Positions 54,484 to 63,791 of a DNA stretch of 64,000 nt are shown in pieces; position 1 is the stretch's first letter, and the number at the start of each line of letters is the position of its first letter. Position numbers and translations under genes: made by a program. Under the pieces are notes generated by a model. The model was not told where the DNA came from, searched no databases, and saw only the letters and a program-made list of their open reading frames with translations. Source of the stretch: Bifidobacterium sp. (GTDB taxonomy: Bacteria; Actinomycetota; Actinomycetes; Actinomycetales; Bifidobacteriaceae); assembly GCA_024104275.1 (NCBI GenBank), contig JAGGHK010000001.1, positions 925,798-989,797 on the forward strand, read 5' to 3'.

Positions 54484-56997
54484 CTAATTATCGAGTGAAA
54501 ACCCGCTATCCACGTGGGCGAAATCGGGGACCTTGTTCCACTTGACGGTGTAGCCGACACCGTGGGCGCAGAAAACCGAATCAGGCGTATTTTCCAGATC
54601 GGTTTCAGGGTCATAGACGGTTCGCTTGATGATTTGCTCGGCGTTATGGCAAGGCTGGTAACCTGCGAAAACGGAGGTCAGCGAGCCGCGGCCGTGGGTA
54701 TAGGCGTTGACCTCCATCGAATAGTCGCGCATTTCAGAAACCGGTGCTTGGCCCTCCAACTCGGCATAGTCGCCGTCGGATTTCGGGGCGTCGAAAGTGC
54801 CGCTCATCCGCTGGATATCGGCCATCGCGCGGCCCAGCATATCCTGCGGAATTTGAAGACGGAAGTTGTACCACGGCTCTAAAAGTTGACACTCACCTTT
54901 TGCCTTCAGTTCCATCAGACCTTGTCGAACCGCACGATAGGTGGCTTCGCGGAAGTCACCGCCTTCCGTATGCTTTTCGTGGCCACGGCCGGCGACCAAG
55001 GAAATCTTCATATCCGTAATCGGCGAACCCGTGAGAACTCCCAGATGTTCCTTCTCACGCAAGTGAGTAAGGATTGCCCGCTGCCAATTGCGTTCGAGAT
55101 CATCCAAGCTGCAACGCGACTCGAAACGCATGCCGCTGCCCGACTCCCCCGGTTCCAGCAGCAGGTGGACTTCGGCATAGTGGCGCAACGGCTCGAAATG
55201 GCCGACCCCCTCGACCGGAGCCATAATCGTTTCGCGGTAAAGGATGCCGCCGGGGCCGAAATGGACGTCAATGCCGAAGCGGTCGTGCATCATCTGGGTG
55301 ATGATCTCAACCTGCACCGCACCCATCAGTTGCACATGAATCTCGCAGAGCCGCGCCACCCAGCGCACGTGCAATGCCGGGTCTTCGTCCTCGAGCGTGC
55401 GCAGCGCCACCAGAATCTTGTGCAATTCCGGAGTGACTTCGGCGGGCTTGGTCGGATTACGTGCTATTTGAGAACTGTCAGAAGCGTTGTCTGTTTTGAA
55501 ACCCTTTGTCTTTTCCGCACGATCATCAGCATCTGCCTTGCTTCCAGCATCGTCAGCCGCCGAAAAAATCGCCGTTTTGCCGCCTTTACCTGCATTCTGA
55601 GCATTCGCAAAATTACCTGAATCCCCGACTCCTGGCAAAACCGTATACGTCAACACCGGCTGGAGCACGGATTCCCCGGCGTCGGCCTCGAAGCCCAACC
55701 CTTCTCCCGGGAAGGTTTTCGTCAACCCGGTCACCGCACACACGTCACCGGCTGTGACCTCGTCGGCCAGCTCAAACTTTGCCCCGGAATACCGTCGAAC
55801 CTGATCGACCTTCTCATTCCAGATTTCAGCAGAGGAGACCTCAGAAGTATCTGAGCCGCCTACTGTCCTAGAGGTTTTCCTCGCGTCAAAGCCCCTATTA
55901 CCCGCATTGCCACCAGCACCCGCAACTCCGGCCTTCTCACCGTTTGGAGCGAGCGGAGTCGTAGCATCCGCTTGATTATCTGCATCGCGAATATCCTTGC
56001 GACGCTCATGTTCGTTCGTCAGCATCGCTTTGACTTTAAGCGAGCCGCCAGTAACCTTGAGCCAAGTGAGACGATTACCCTGCTCGTCGTGCGAAATCTT
56101 ATAGATGCGAGCGCCGAACGCACTCGGATAATCCTTCGGTTTCGTGAACCGTTGAAGCCCGGCAAGAAATTCATCGATACCTTCGAGCTTCAACGCCGAC
56201 CCGGAATAGCAGGGAAATAGCTGACGCTTGGAGACCATCGAGCGCAAAGTGTCATCCGAAATCCTGCCGCCACCAGCGCTGTAGCCAACGCCGTCACTGC
56301 CGCCGTCCAGCAACTCGTCCATCGCGACACCACTATCGTCGAGCAAGGCGACTTCTTCCTGCTTGCCAGGCTCAGTGTCACCTTCGAAATCGACGCAACC
56401 CTCGGAAAACCGCTGCTGCATCTGCGCAATCAGCCCATCTTTATCAGCCCCAGCGGCGTCCATTTTGTTGATAAAAACAAACGTCGGAACGTTATAGCGA
56501 GCCAAAAGCCGCCAAAGCGTTTCGGTATAACCCTGCAGGCCGTCGTTGGCGCCGATCACGAGAATCGCATAATCCAGCACCCGCAGCGTCCGCTCCATCT
56601 CGGCCGAGAAATCGACATGCCCGGGAGTATCGAGCAAGGTGAATTCAAAATCGTCTTCTTGACTACTGTTTTTACTGTGCTCACGGCCATCGGCTCCATG
56701 GCTACTAGCGCTTTTGCCTATCTTGTCTATATCGACCTCATGGCCAAAAACGTCGCTGCCAGACTTGCCATTTTCAGAAGCACCTTCACAGACAGATCCG
56801 TGAACATCAAGAATGGCCTGCTTAGAGAAAATAGTGATACCACGCCGTTTCTCCATGGCATCGGTGTCAAGAAAGGCATCGCCGTGGTCCACGCGCCCGA
56901 GCTTGCGAATCTCACCGGCGCGATACAGCATCGCCTCGCACAGCGTGGTCTTCCCCGCGTCCACATGCGCCGCAATCCCCACCACCGCTCGTCTCAT
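54484..56997 (-). CDS. Tet(M)-like ribosomal-protection-type GTPase with insertions
   Basis: 837 residues, compared with about 640 in Tet(M)/Tet(W). G domain: G1 VVGIAAHVDAGKTTLCEAML, G2 region MEKRRGITIFSKQAILD, G3 LLDTPGHVDFSAEM, G4 FVFINKMDAAGADK. Domain IV/V features follow (MHDRFGIDVHFGPGGILYRE, EVNAYTHGRGSLTSVFAGYQ). Three inserts of low complexity, rich in Gly, Ser, Asp and Lys, lie at about 68-112, 350-395 and 485-535. It is a translation factor of the EF-G/Tet class; whether it protects against tetracycline is unknown. Confidence 0.8.
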   Translation of the reverse strand: MRRAVVGIAAHVDAGKTTLCEAMLYRAGEIRKLGRVDHGDAFLDTDAMEKRRGITIFSKQAILDVHGSVCEGASENGKSGSDVFGHEVDIDKIGKSASSHGADGREHSKNSSQEDDFEFTLLDTPGHVDFSAEMERTLRVLDYAILVIGANDGLQGYTETLWRLLARYNVPTFVFINKMDAAGADKDGLIAQMQQRFSEGCVDFEGDTEPGKQEEVALLDDSGVAMDELLDGGSDGVGYSAGGGRISDDTLRSMVSKRQLFPCYSGSALKLEGIDEFLAGLQRFTKPKDYPSAFGARIYKISHDEQGNRLTWLKVTGGSLKVKAMLTNEHERRKDIRDADNQADATTPLAPNGEKAGVAGAGGNAGNRGFDARKTSRTVGGSDTSEVSSAEIWNEKVDQVRRYSGAKFELADEVTAGDVCAVTGLTKTFPGEGLGFEADAGESVLQPVLTYTVLPGVGDSGNFANAQNAGKGGKTAIFSAADDAGSKADADDRAEKTKGFKTDNASDSSQIARNPTKPAEVTPELHKILVALRTLEDEDPALHVRWVARLCEIHVQLMGAVQVEIITQMMHDRFGIDVHFGPGGILYRETIMAPVEGVGHFEPLRHYAEVHLLLEPGESGSGMRFESRCSLDDLERNWQRAILTHLREKEHLGVLTGSPITDMKISLVAGRGHEKHTEGGDFREATYRAVRQGLMELKAKGECQLLEPWYNFRLQIPQDMLGRAMADIQRMSGTFDAPKSDGDYAELEGQAPVSEMRDYSMEVNAYTHGRGSLTSVFAGYQPCHNAEQIIKRTVYDPETDLENTPDSVFCAHGVGYTVKWNKVPDFAHVDSGFSLDN

Positions 56998-56999
56998 TG

Positions 57000-57513
57000 T
57001 CGCTCCTGAAAAATGTATCGGCCATCCGTTCCCAATTAATCATAAAACGAGCCTTACATGAGCAGTCGAACCACGTTTCCATGCAAATGAAATTCCCTAA
57101 AAGCTGCAACGTCACAAAATAAATAAAACAATTCATAATCACGCAAAACCAACAAGCGAACAGCAAAACAGGCATGGTGAAGGGAGCCAAAAGAATTTGG
57201 GAAGAAAGAACAAGCGACGCCGCTTCACCATACAACCAGCGGATTTCCAGTCCTCCAGTAAAACCGGATACCCGTTACAACCAGCGAAAGATAAGAGACA
57301 AGGCCTTCATCGAATCACTGGTTACAGCATACACGCTTTTATCGTCTTTTGCGACACTTCAGAAAAGTTTAGTCTCGAAATATGAAAATTTATCAGAACA
57401 TAATAAGAAATACCGCAACTTACGGCCCGCCTTTAACGATAGACCGACCGATAAAAGTTGCGGTAACCCGTCTGCGAATTCCTCAGGCAGCAGAACATGC
57501 GCATGTCCTGGCA
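57000..57513. other. Gap between the GTPase and hemH remnant
   Basis: 514 bases, AT-rich, with no gene that I can support. It holds the GTPase promoter side (about 57000-57200). The expected hemH continuation is not found here, so it was lost or replaced. Confidence 0.4.
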
Positions 57514-57750
57514 CTACCGATAACGTTCATTGCCCACAGGCCGCATCCTCGAGCGCGGCGAGGTGCCGCCGATAGCCTCGTAACGTCCCGCCAGTTCGTC
57601 ATACAAATGTTGCGGTGGCTTCACCCCGTGACGGATGTTGGTGTAGTAGTCCATGATGTCCTCGGTTTTGTACGGGGTGCCGTAGGCCATCAGGAGCACC
57701 GCCTTTTTCGGGGCGGAGGTTGCGTTGTCAGAACTGTTTTCACTTGTCAT
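57514..57750 (-). pseudogene. hemH: Coproporphyrin ferrochelatase, truncated N-terminal remnant
   Basis: Only 78 residues, compared with about 310-370 normally. KKAVLLMAYGTPYKTEDIMD and then YYTNIRHGVKPPQHLYDELA, ERY-type text AGRYEAIGGTSP are the conserved ferrochelatase N-terminus. After GGTSP the match ends (RSRMRPVGNERYR). Its ATG overlaps the MFS stop by 11 bases and has an AAGGA site. Ferrochelatase inserts iron into coproporphyrin III in the monoderm pathway, followed by HemQ. It cannot work as read. Confidence 0.72.
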
Positions 57751-59128
57751 TATCGATGTTTCCTTTGTTGAAGGGGATGAATAAGGTCAGCACGATGCAT
57801 ACCGCGGCGATGGCGAGCGCCACGAGGAACATGACGCGGAAGGATGTAAGCGTCGGGTTGCCGTTGACGCTACCGACGAGCATGGCGGAGGCGAAGACGA
57901 GCGGGGCGATGGTCATGCCGATCTTCTTGCACGCCGAGACGCCACCGATGGCCTGCATGCGCTGGTCAGGTGCCGCCAAGCGGCCGGCGATGACCTGCAG
58001 CGGCGAGGACATGAACGCCCCCAGGCCAAAACCGAACAGAGTCGAAAGCACGAAGAACGCCGGCAGGCTGTGCGCCGTCAGGAGTATGCCGATCACGGAA
58101 ATGCCGCCGACGTACGAGCCAATCAGACTGCCCAGGCCGGTACCCATCATGGTCATGCCGGAAAGCGCCTTGGAAAGGTGGAATACGGCGTGAACGTAGG
58201 TGGGGATGTAGACGAACAGCGAGAAGAGGCTGCCGCCGACCATCGCGAGCACCAAGGTCAGCACGTAGGAGCGGTTGCGGAACAGGCTGATCGGCAGGAA
58301 CGGCATCGTGGACTTGTCGAGCTTCTTTTCGGAGTAGAGAAAAAGCAGGAACGCGACCACGGCGACGACGATGAGCACGAGAACCATAACCCAGTACTGC
58401 TTGAAATGCTGGCACAAGGTGATGCCAAGCATCAGCGTCAAAAGCGCTACAGAGAAGGAGCACAGGCCGGCCAGATCGGTTTTGGTGCTCGTCGCCGCAA
58501 GCTGGTTATCCATGACGAACCACGCCATCACGAAAAGAATGAGCAGAACGGGAAGCATGCCGTAATAGAACACACGCCAGTTCTTCGCCATGCCAATGGC
58601 CATGCCAGCGAGCGCCGGGCCGGCCACGGCGGAAAGCCCTGCGACCACGCCGACGAAGGAGACCCTGCGGCCCTGATGGTTCTTGCGGGCGGCCTGCATG
58701 AGCTCGTTCATCGCGAGTACCATGATGCCGCTGTCGCCGATGGCCTGGATGAAACGGCCGGCGAGCATCAGCGGATAGACCGGAGCGACGGCGGTGATCA
58801 GGCAGCCAACGAACCAGAAACCGAGCTCCCAGAGGAAGACCTTCTTGGTGCCGCGGGTGTCGGAAAGGTTCGCTATGATCGGCGTGCCGACCACGAGACC
58901 GGGCGTGTAGATGCCGGCGACCCAAGACGAGCTCAGTGTCGTAAGGCCGTAGGTCTTGACGATCGAGGAAAGCAGGGTGCCTGCCGAGCCGCTGTCGAGC
59001 TGGGTGACGAAAACGACCAGCGCGTAGAACCAGATCGGGGGCTTGCGCACGGCACGGCCGACGGTTTTCGCGGCATCGGCGGCTTTCGCAGCGGCTTCGG
59101 TCGCGGTTTTGGATACAGCGTCACTCAT
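57740..59128 (-). CDS. MFS transporter
   Basis: 462 residues from the ATG at 59128, overlapping the hemQ stop by eight bases; the longer frame upstream is unsupported. Twelve to fourteen hydrophobic segments, with the loop 2-3 motif LSDTRGTKKVFLWELGF and GRFIQAIGDSGIMVLAMNEL. The drug/H+ antiporter type is the closest class. Coupled between hemQ and hemH, it may move a haem precursor, coproporphyrin or an iron compound, but this is inferred only from position. Confidence 0.82.
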   Translation of the reverse strand: MSDAVSKTATEAAAKAADAAKTVGRAVRKPPIWFYALVVFVTQLDSGSAGTLLSSIVKTYGLTTLSSSWVAGIYTPGLVVGTPIIANLSDTRGTKKVFLWELGFWFVGCLITAVAPVYPLMLAGRFIQAIGDSGIMVLAMNELMQAARKNHQGRRVSFVGVVAGLSAVAGPALAGMAIGMAKNWRVFYYGMLPVLLILFVMAWFVMDNQLAATSTKTDLAGLCSFSVALLTLMLGITLCQHFKQYWVMVLVLIVVAVVAFLLFLYSEKKLDKSTMPFLPISLFRNRSYVLTLVLAMVGGSLFSLFVYIPTYVHAVFHLSKALSGMTMMGTGLGSLIGSYVGGISVIGILLTAHSLPAFFVLSTLFGFGLGAFMSSPLQVIAGRLAAPDQRMQAIGGVSACKKIGMTIAPLVFASAMLVGSVNGNPTLTSFRVMFLVALAIAAVCIVLTLFIPFNKGNIDNDK

Positions 59129-59567
59129 GATGATGGGCCTCTTGGTCTGATGCGGATGCGGCGGAATGTTGCGATACGGTTGGATGCGGTGCGGCAGGTT
59201 GCGCAGGAACGGGCTCATCGGCTCCGGCAGGAATGATCTCGCCCTCCAAAGTGTGTCGAGCACCAGGCTTCGGGCGACTCACCTCCCAGCCATCGAGGAA
59301 GAAGTGGTCCAGATCCTCGACGGGAAGGTACGTGCCTGATATGAAATAAGGGAAATCACCATAAATGGAGCTGGCTTCGGCGTAACGCATCGCCTCGATG
59401 ATTTTCTTGAAGACCAGCGGATCGTCGGCCAACAGCAGGACGCCCCATTCGTGGTCGTCAAGGCCCATCGCTCCGGTGATGAACGGCAGCACACGACCGC
59501 CGAATGACCGGCCGATCTTGCCATGATCCTTCATATAGGCCTGACGCTGCTCGAACGGCAGTGTGTA
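59121..59567 (-). pseudogene. hemQ: HemQ, C-terminal part after an in-frame stop
   Basis: Continues in the same frame as the N-terminal part after a TAG at 59568-59570. YTLPFEQRQAYMKDHGKIGR, GLDDHEWGVLLLADDPLVFK and MRYAEASSIYGDFPYFISG match coproheme decarboxylase (HemQ/ChdC), with the haem-region residues present. A His/Ala/Pro tail (about 35 residues) ends SDQEAHHHE. It has no start with a ribosome site of its own until MKDHGKIG at 59534. Confidence 0.75.
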
Positions 59568-60035
59568 CTACCAGTTGGCGCCCGGATTGCGCGTTTTGGA
59601 CATCGGGTAGAAGCAGACATACGGCTTCTTCGGCAGTTTCGGCTTGACCGCGCGGTTGACATAGGCCCAGCCACGGTCGCTTTTCGGCTTGCCCGAATAG
59701 GTGCCGGCCTCGCCGATGGAGACGAAGGAACCGGCCCTGGTCAGATACGCCGAAAGCGGCAACTTTGCCAGGCGGTTTTCGATTTCGTTGAGCTCGTCCA
59801 ACGTCTCGCGATACAGGATCAGGCCAAGGTCACCCTTATGTCCACTGACGTCGAAGAGGTACCAGCTACCCTTGCCGGCTTCCTCGTTGGCCTCGAATTC
59901 GGCAAGCATCTGTTTGAACTGGTTGACCTGGCTACGTTGCGCCTCGAGGCTCTGCTTCTGGAACGACGGCCAATCCATCTTCCACCACAGATCCAGACAG
60001 TACCAACCATCCAATGTCGCTACTGGTTCTTGCAT
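59568..60035 (-). pseudogene. hemQ: HemQ (coproheme decarboxylase), N-terminal part
   Basis: ATG at 60035 after AAGGAGAGATGGGGAT. The residues read VATLDGWYCLDLWWKMDWPS, YLFDVSGHKGDLGLILYRET, YVNRAVKPKLPKKPYVCFYP and MSKTRNPGANW, then TAG. Family members have NWYxLPFE at this point; here TGG-TAG-TAC fits an inserted codon, possibly a GTA duplication. Restoring it gives about 304 residues. HemQ converts coproheme III to haem b. Either a true nonsense mutation or readthrough; an assembly error is also possible. Confidence 0.75.
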
Positions 60036-60499
60036 ATCCCCATCTCTCCTTTTGCTTGTATGCGGATATGCCCGCTGGACCACGGCACGGCGCTGCTGCA
60101 CGTCACTGTCGACAAGACCAGTAGATACATCCGACAGGTTATGTCAAACCTTGCATGTCATTTGTATAATTACACTAGTTATCACTTCATAACAACCAAT
60201 GCAGTTATCTGTCGACACAGGAAAAGTCACCAAAAACAACAAAAATAGCCCTTTTGACAAACGTCTCCAGATAACTATCAATGAAGGCTATGCAATAATA
60301 GTCTTTTATAATAACTATTAGAAGGTTTGACTTCTCAAGTCACAAGAAATATGTTACACGTCGAAAATCACTTTTGAGACGGATCAATAATATTTAGTCT
60401 CAAAACAAGCTATTCCGCGGATTTTCCGGCGTGTCGAGCATTAAAGTGGCGACATCTCGTCGCAATCGAGAAATTAAAAAGCGGCTCACCCCAAGCCAC
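60036..60499. other. Upstream region of the hemQ cluster
   Basis: 464 bases, strongly AT-rich between 60170 and 60420. Holds the hemQ promoter region. No gene, RNA or repeat that I can support. Confidence 0.4.
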
Positions 60500-60547
60500 G
60501 GTTGCCAAAAGAAACCATGAAAATACACACAGTATCTTTTGGCAACC
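60500..60547. repeat. 13-bp inverted repeat upstream of the copA terminator
   Basis: GGTTGCCAAAAGA pairs exactly with TCTTTTGGCAACC across a 22-base spacer. No T-run of significance follows. It may be an operator for the haem cluster or an unknown structured site. Confidence 0.5.
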
Positions 60548-60577
60548 ATAGGTTAGTGTGGGCACTCAATACGAAAA

Positions 60578-60614
60578 AGGCTGTGACCATCCACGAATCA
60601 GATGGCCACAGCCT
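60578..60614 (-). terminator. Terminator of the copA operon
   Basis: AGGCTGTGACCATC pairs with GATGGCCACAGCCT. On the minus strand it is followed by TTTTTCGTATT, 24 bases after the copA stop. Confidence 0.85.
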
Positions 60615-60638
60615 AAATTTATAACGATTACCTAAGCG

Positions 60639-63110
60639 TCACGCCGCGTATTTGGCGGGGTCGGCGGCGAAGGACTTGGCGCAGTTGTCGCTGCAGAAGT
60701 AGTAGGTCTTGCCGTTGTATTCCTGGCTGCCGGCGGCAGTCTTCGGATCGATCATCATTCCGCAGACCGGGTCCTTGACGGTGCTGGCGTTGCCGTTCAT
60801 GTTCATATCCATAGTGGTTCCTTCTTTCGCTTTCGCAGGTTGGTTGTGGTTGTTGTTGTTCGGCGCATCCGAAGACGCATCAACAGATTTTTGCGCAGGT
60901 GCCGCTTTCGGGGCTTGACCATCGTTCGCGGCGTCTTTGAGCTCGACGTGACGTTCACGCAGCTTGAAGGTGAAACGTCGCGGCTTAACGGTGGCTGGGT
61001 TGAACGAGCGCAGACGATTCGCGTTCAAGACCACGGAAAGCGAGGAGAACGCCATGGCGGCGCCGGCGATCATCGGGTTAAGCATGATGTGCCAGAACGG
61101 GTAAAGAATGCCGGCGGCGATCGGGATGCCGATGCCGTTGTAGCCGAAGGCGAAGCCCAAGTTCTGCTTGATGTTGCGCATGGCGGCACGCGACAGGTCG
61201 ATGGCGGTCACCAAACCGGTGAGACTACCGGAAACCAGTGTGATGTCCGAGGACTCGATGGCCACGTCGGTCCCGGTGCCGATGGCGAATCCGACATCCG
61301 CGGCCGCAAGCGCAGGGGCGTCGTTGATGCCGTCGCCGACCATACCGACCATGTGGCCCTCGTTCTGCAACCGCACGATTTCCTCGGCTTTGCGTTCCGG
61401 ACGCACACCCGCGATGACTCGGTCTACGCCCACTTCGTTGGCCATGGCGGTTGCGGTCGTCTTGTTGTCGCCGGTCAGCATAACCACTTGCAAGCCACGT
61501 TCACGAAGCGCGGCAATCGCCTTGGCGGAATCCGGCTTGACGGTGTCCGCCACCGCCAGCACGGCGACCAGCTTGCCATCGACAGCAGCCAGAATCGGGG
61601 TCTTGCCTTTTTGGGCATAGTTCGAGAACGTCGTTTTGACATCGTCCGAAGCCAACACATCGATATCGCGGCTTTTCATCAGTTCGGCATTGCCGACGAC
61701 GACATCATGACCGCCGACTTTGGTCACTACCCCGCTGCCCGGCACAGCCTCGAACGAATCGGCCGCTGGTACGGTCAACCCCCGATGATGCACACCTTTG
61801 ACGATGGCCTGAGCCAGCGGATGTTCCGAGACCTGTTCGGCTCCGGCGATCAACGAGAGCAAATCACCCTGTTGCGTTCGCACGTTTGCGTTGTCGTTTA
61901 CCTTGTCGTTCCCGGTATCATCCACCCAACCGATGTCGGTGAGTTCGGGCTTGCCACGGGTAATGGTGCCGGTCTTGTCGAACACGACGGTATCGACGTC
62001 ACGCGCGGTCTGCAGCGCTTCGGCGGAACGAATGAGCACACCGTATCGCGCGGCCTTGCCGGTCGAAATCGTCACCGAAAGCGGGGTGGCGATACCCAGC
62101 GCGCACGGGCAGGCGATGACCAAAACGGCCACGGCCGACACGAGTCCGTATAGCCCTTGCGGCGCGGGACCGAAGACCCACCAGATGACGAACGTCCAGA
62201 TGACGACGAGGATGACACCCGGCACGAAATAGCCGGAGATCTTGTCGGCGAGTTTCTGAATCGGCGCCTTCGAGGTCTGAGCCGTGCGCACCAGCTTGAT
62301 GATCTGCGCGAGCACCGTGTCTCGCCCGACCTTGGTGGCACGATACCGCAACGTTCCATTGCCGTTGACGGTGGCACCAGTGACGGTATCGCCCTCACCC
62401 TTGGCAACCGGCATGGATTCACCGGTGATCATGGATTCGTCGATGGAGGTCTGGCCGGAAATCACCTTGCCGTCAACCGGCAACTGCTCCCCCGGCTTGA
62501 TGACGACGATATCGCCCACCTGAACCTGGTCGGCGTTGATGTCGAGCTCCTTGCCATCGCGCACCACATGTGCGGTTTTCGGCGTCAAATTAATCAAAGC
62601 CCGAATCGATTCTCCAGTACCAAGACGCGCGTGCGCCTCAAGCAACTGCCCCAAAAGCATCAAGGTGATAATGGTGCCGACGGATTCGTAATACGGATCG
62701 CGTGCGCTTGGAGGCAGGATGCCCGGGGCAACAGTCACCACAACGCTATACGCATACGATGCGGCGGTTCCCAACGCCACCAGCGAGTTCATCTCCGGGG
62801 CGCGGTGCGCGAGCGCCAACCAGCCGGTGCGGTGGATAGGCCAGCCGGAATAGAACATGACCGGCGTGATGAACACGAACTCCACCCATGGATTGGTGAA
62901 GAAATCGATGACGCCCATGGGTACGAACGCCTTGAGCCACATGTGGAACATGGCGAAAACGAACACCGGAATCGTCAGCACCGCGGCGACGATAAGACGC
63001 CGGTCGAGCGCTTTGATCTCGCTTTTGCGCACGGCATCAGGGTCATCCTCCTGGCCTTGCTCCTGACTTGCAACGGGTTGCGTTGCCGCCTGCTTGCTGA
63101 CTTGGCTCAT
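60639..63110 (-). CDS. copA: Copper-translocating P1B-type ATPase with C-terminal YHS domain
   Basis: 823 residues from the ATG at 63110, which follows CGGAGCAAGCA. Eight membrane segments; TGES loop MITGESMPV, metal site [14 protein letters not shown] (CPC), phosphorylation [14 protein letters not shown] motif [12 protein letters not shown], and [11 protein letters not shown]. Family-typical N-terminal CxxC domains are absent; a YHS domain ([20 protein letters not shown], then [12 protein letters not shown]) is at the C-terminus (about 767-823). Inside the frame, ATG at 60812 follows AGAAGGAACCACT, so the YHS piece may also be made alone. Exports copper. Downstream of cupredoxin in one operon. 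Confidence 0.9.
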   Translation of the reverse strand: MSQVSKQAATQPVASQEQGQEDDPDAVRKSEIKALDRRLIVAAVLTIPVFVFAMFHMWLKAFVPMGVIDFFTNPWVEFVFITPVMFYSGWPIHRTGWLALAHRAPEMNSLVALGTAASYAYSVVVTVAPGILPPSARDPYYESVGTIITLMLLGQLLEAHARLGTGESIRALINLTPKTAHVVRDGKELDINADQVQVGDIVVIKPGEQLPVDGKVISGQTSIDESMITGESMPVAKGEGDTVTGATVNGNGTLRYRATKVGRDTVLAQIIKLVRTAQTSKAPIQKLADKISGYFVPGVILVVIWTFVIWWVFGPAPQGLYGLVSAVAVLVIACPCALGIATPLSVTISTGKAARYGVLIRSAEALQTARDVDTVVFDKTGTITRGKPELTDIGWVDDTGNDKVNDNANVRTQQGDLLSLIAGAEQVSEHPLAQAIVKGVHHRGLTVPAADSFEAVPGSGVVTKVGGHDVVVGNAELMKSRDIDVLASDDVKTTFSNYAQKGKTPILAAVDGKLVAVLAVADTVKPDSAKAIAALRERGLQVVMLTGDNKTTATAMANEVGVDRVIAGVRPERKAEEIVRLQNEGHMVGMVGDGINDAPALAAADVGFAIGTGTDVAIESSDITLVSGSLTGLVTAIDLSRAAMRNIKQNLGFAFGYNGIGIPIAAGILYPFWHIMLNPMIAGAAMAFSSLSVVLNANRLRSFNPATVKPRRFTFKLRERHVELKDAANDGQAPKAAPAQKSVDASSDAPNNNNHNQPAKAKEGTTMDMNMNGNASTVKDPVCGMMIDPKTAAGSQEYNGKTYYFCSDNCAKSFAADPAKYAA

Positions 63111-63227
63111 TGCTTGCTCCGTATTGTTTCTCGTGTGATCTGTCATTGCCGAAATACCGATTTCGGACCGTTCCGTTTTGGTCGCGCCTACTATGCCTTC
63201 ATCGTTCCATATTTACGGAATCTAAAC

Positions 63228-63632
63228 TCAGCCTTTGCTCTTCGCGCCTTTCGGCAACACGTGCACCATGCCGTGCAGCATGTTCATACCGCAGGCATAG
63301 GGCAGATCGCCGGGCTTGGACGGCGTGAATTCGACGTTGGTCGTTTTGAATGGCGGCAAGGTCTGATCGATGCCGAGGTCGCTGAAAATCACGTGCGAGG
63401 AGCATTCGCCATCCTCCTGACGGTCAAATTGCAGACGGACCGGCGAACCAGCCTCCACGTCGATTTCGGCTGGCGTATATCCGCCTTTGACCACGATACG
63501 CGCGGTCTGCAACGCACCTTCGCGGCTGGCCTGAGCGGCCTTGCGGGGCGCGAAGAAGTACCAGACAATGGCGACGCTCACTACCAGCGCCACCAGAATC
63601 ACGACGAAGTTACCAACCATATTTCCCCACAT
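63228..63632 (-). CDS. Membrane-anchored cupredoxin-domain protein
   Basis: 134 residues. An N-terminal membrane anchor (about 5-26, VGNFVVILVALVVSVAIVWY) precedes a cupredoxin fold. Copper-site candidates are His in ECSSHVIFSDLG and Cys/Met/His in PYACGMNMLHGMVHV. It lies 117 bases upstream of copA and probably passes copper to or protects the envelope from it. Two ATGs exist (63632 and 63620); GGGGAAAT before the second is the better ribosome site. Confidence 0.85.
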   Translation of the reverse strand: MWGNMVGNFVVILVALVVSVAIVWYFFAPRKAAQASREGALQTARIVVKGGYTPAEIDVEAGSPVRLQFDRQEDGECSSHVIFSDLGIDQTLPPFKTTNVEFTPSKPGDLPYACGMNMLHGMVHVLPKGAKSKG

Positions 63633-63690
63633 TCCGCCGCCGGAATCACCTCCGGCAGCTTCGATATATCCATTCGCTGTAACTGAAACC

Positions 63691-63721
63691 TACCATACCC
63701 CCCTAGGGTATATAATGTCAA
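63691..63721 (-). promoter_or_regulatory. CsoR-like operator overlapping the copper operon promoter
   Basis: Read on the minus strand: -35 TTGACA, an 18-base spacer, then -10 TATGGT. The spacer holds TATACCCTAGGGGGGTAT, a GC-tract palindrome of the form bound by CsoR copper sensors. Repression would be relieved by copper. A TATAAT-like hexamer on the plus strand (63709-63714) suggests the same site also controls the divergent gene. Confidence 0.65.
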
Positions 63722-63791
63722 TATATTCAGCCGAGCATTGCAATGCATGATACACGAAAGCAATGCAGGAACAAGTGGAAAGGGAACAACG

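Noticed and set aside
59560-59575. Stop-codon readthrough or pyrrolysine/selenocysteine at the hemQ TAG
   Set aside because: No special downstream element is seen, and the TGG-TAG-TAC context fits a small duplication.
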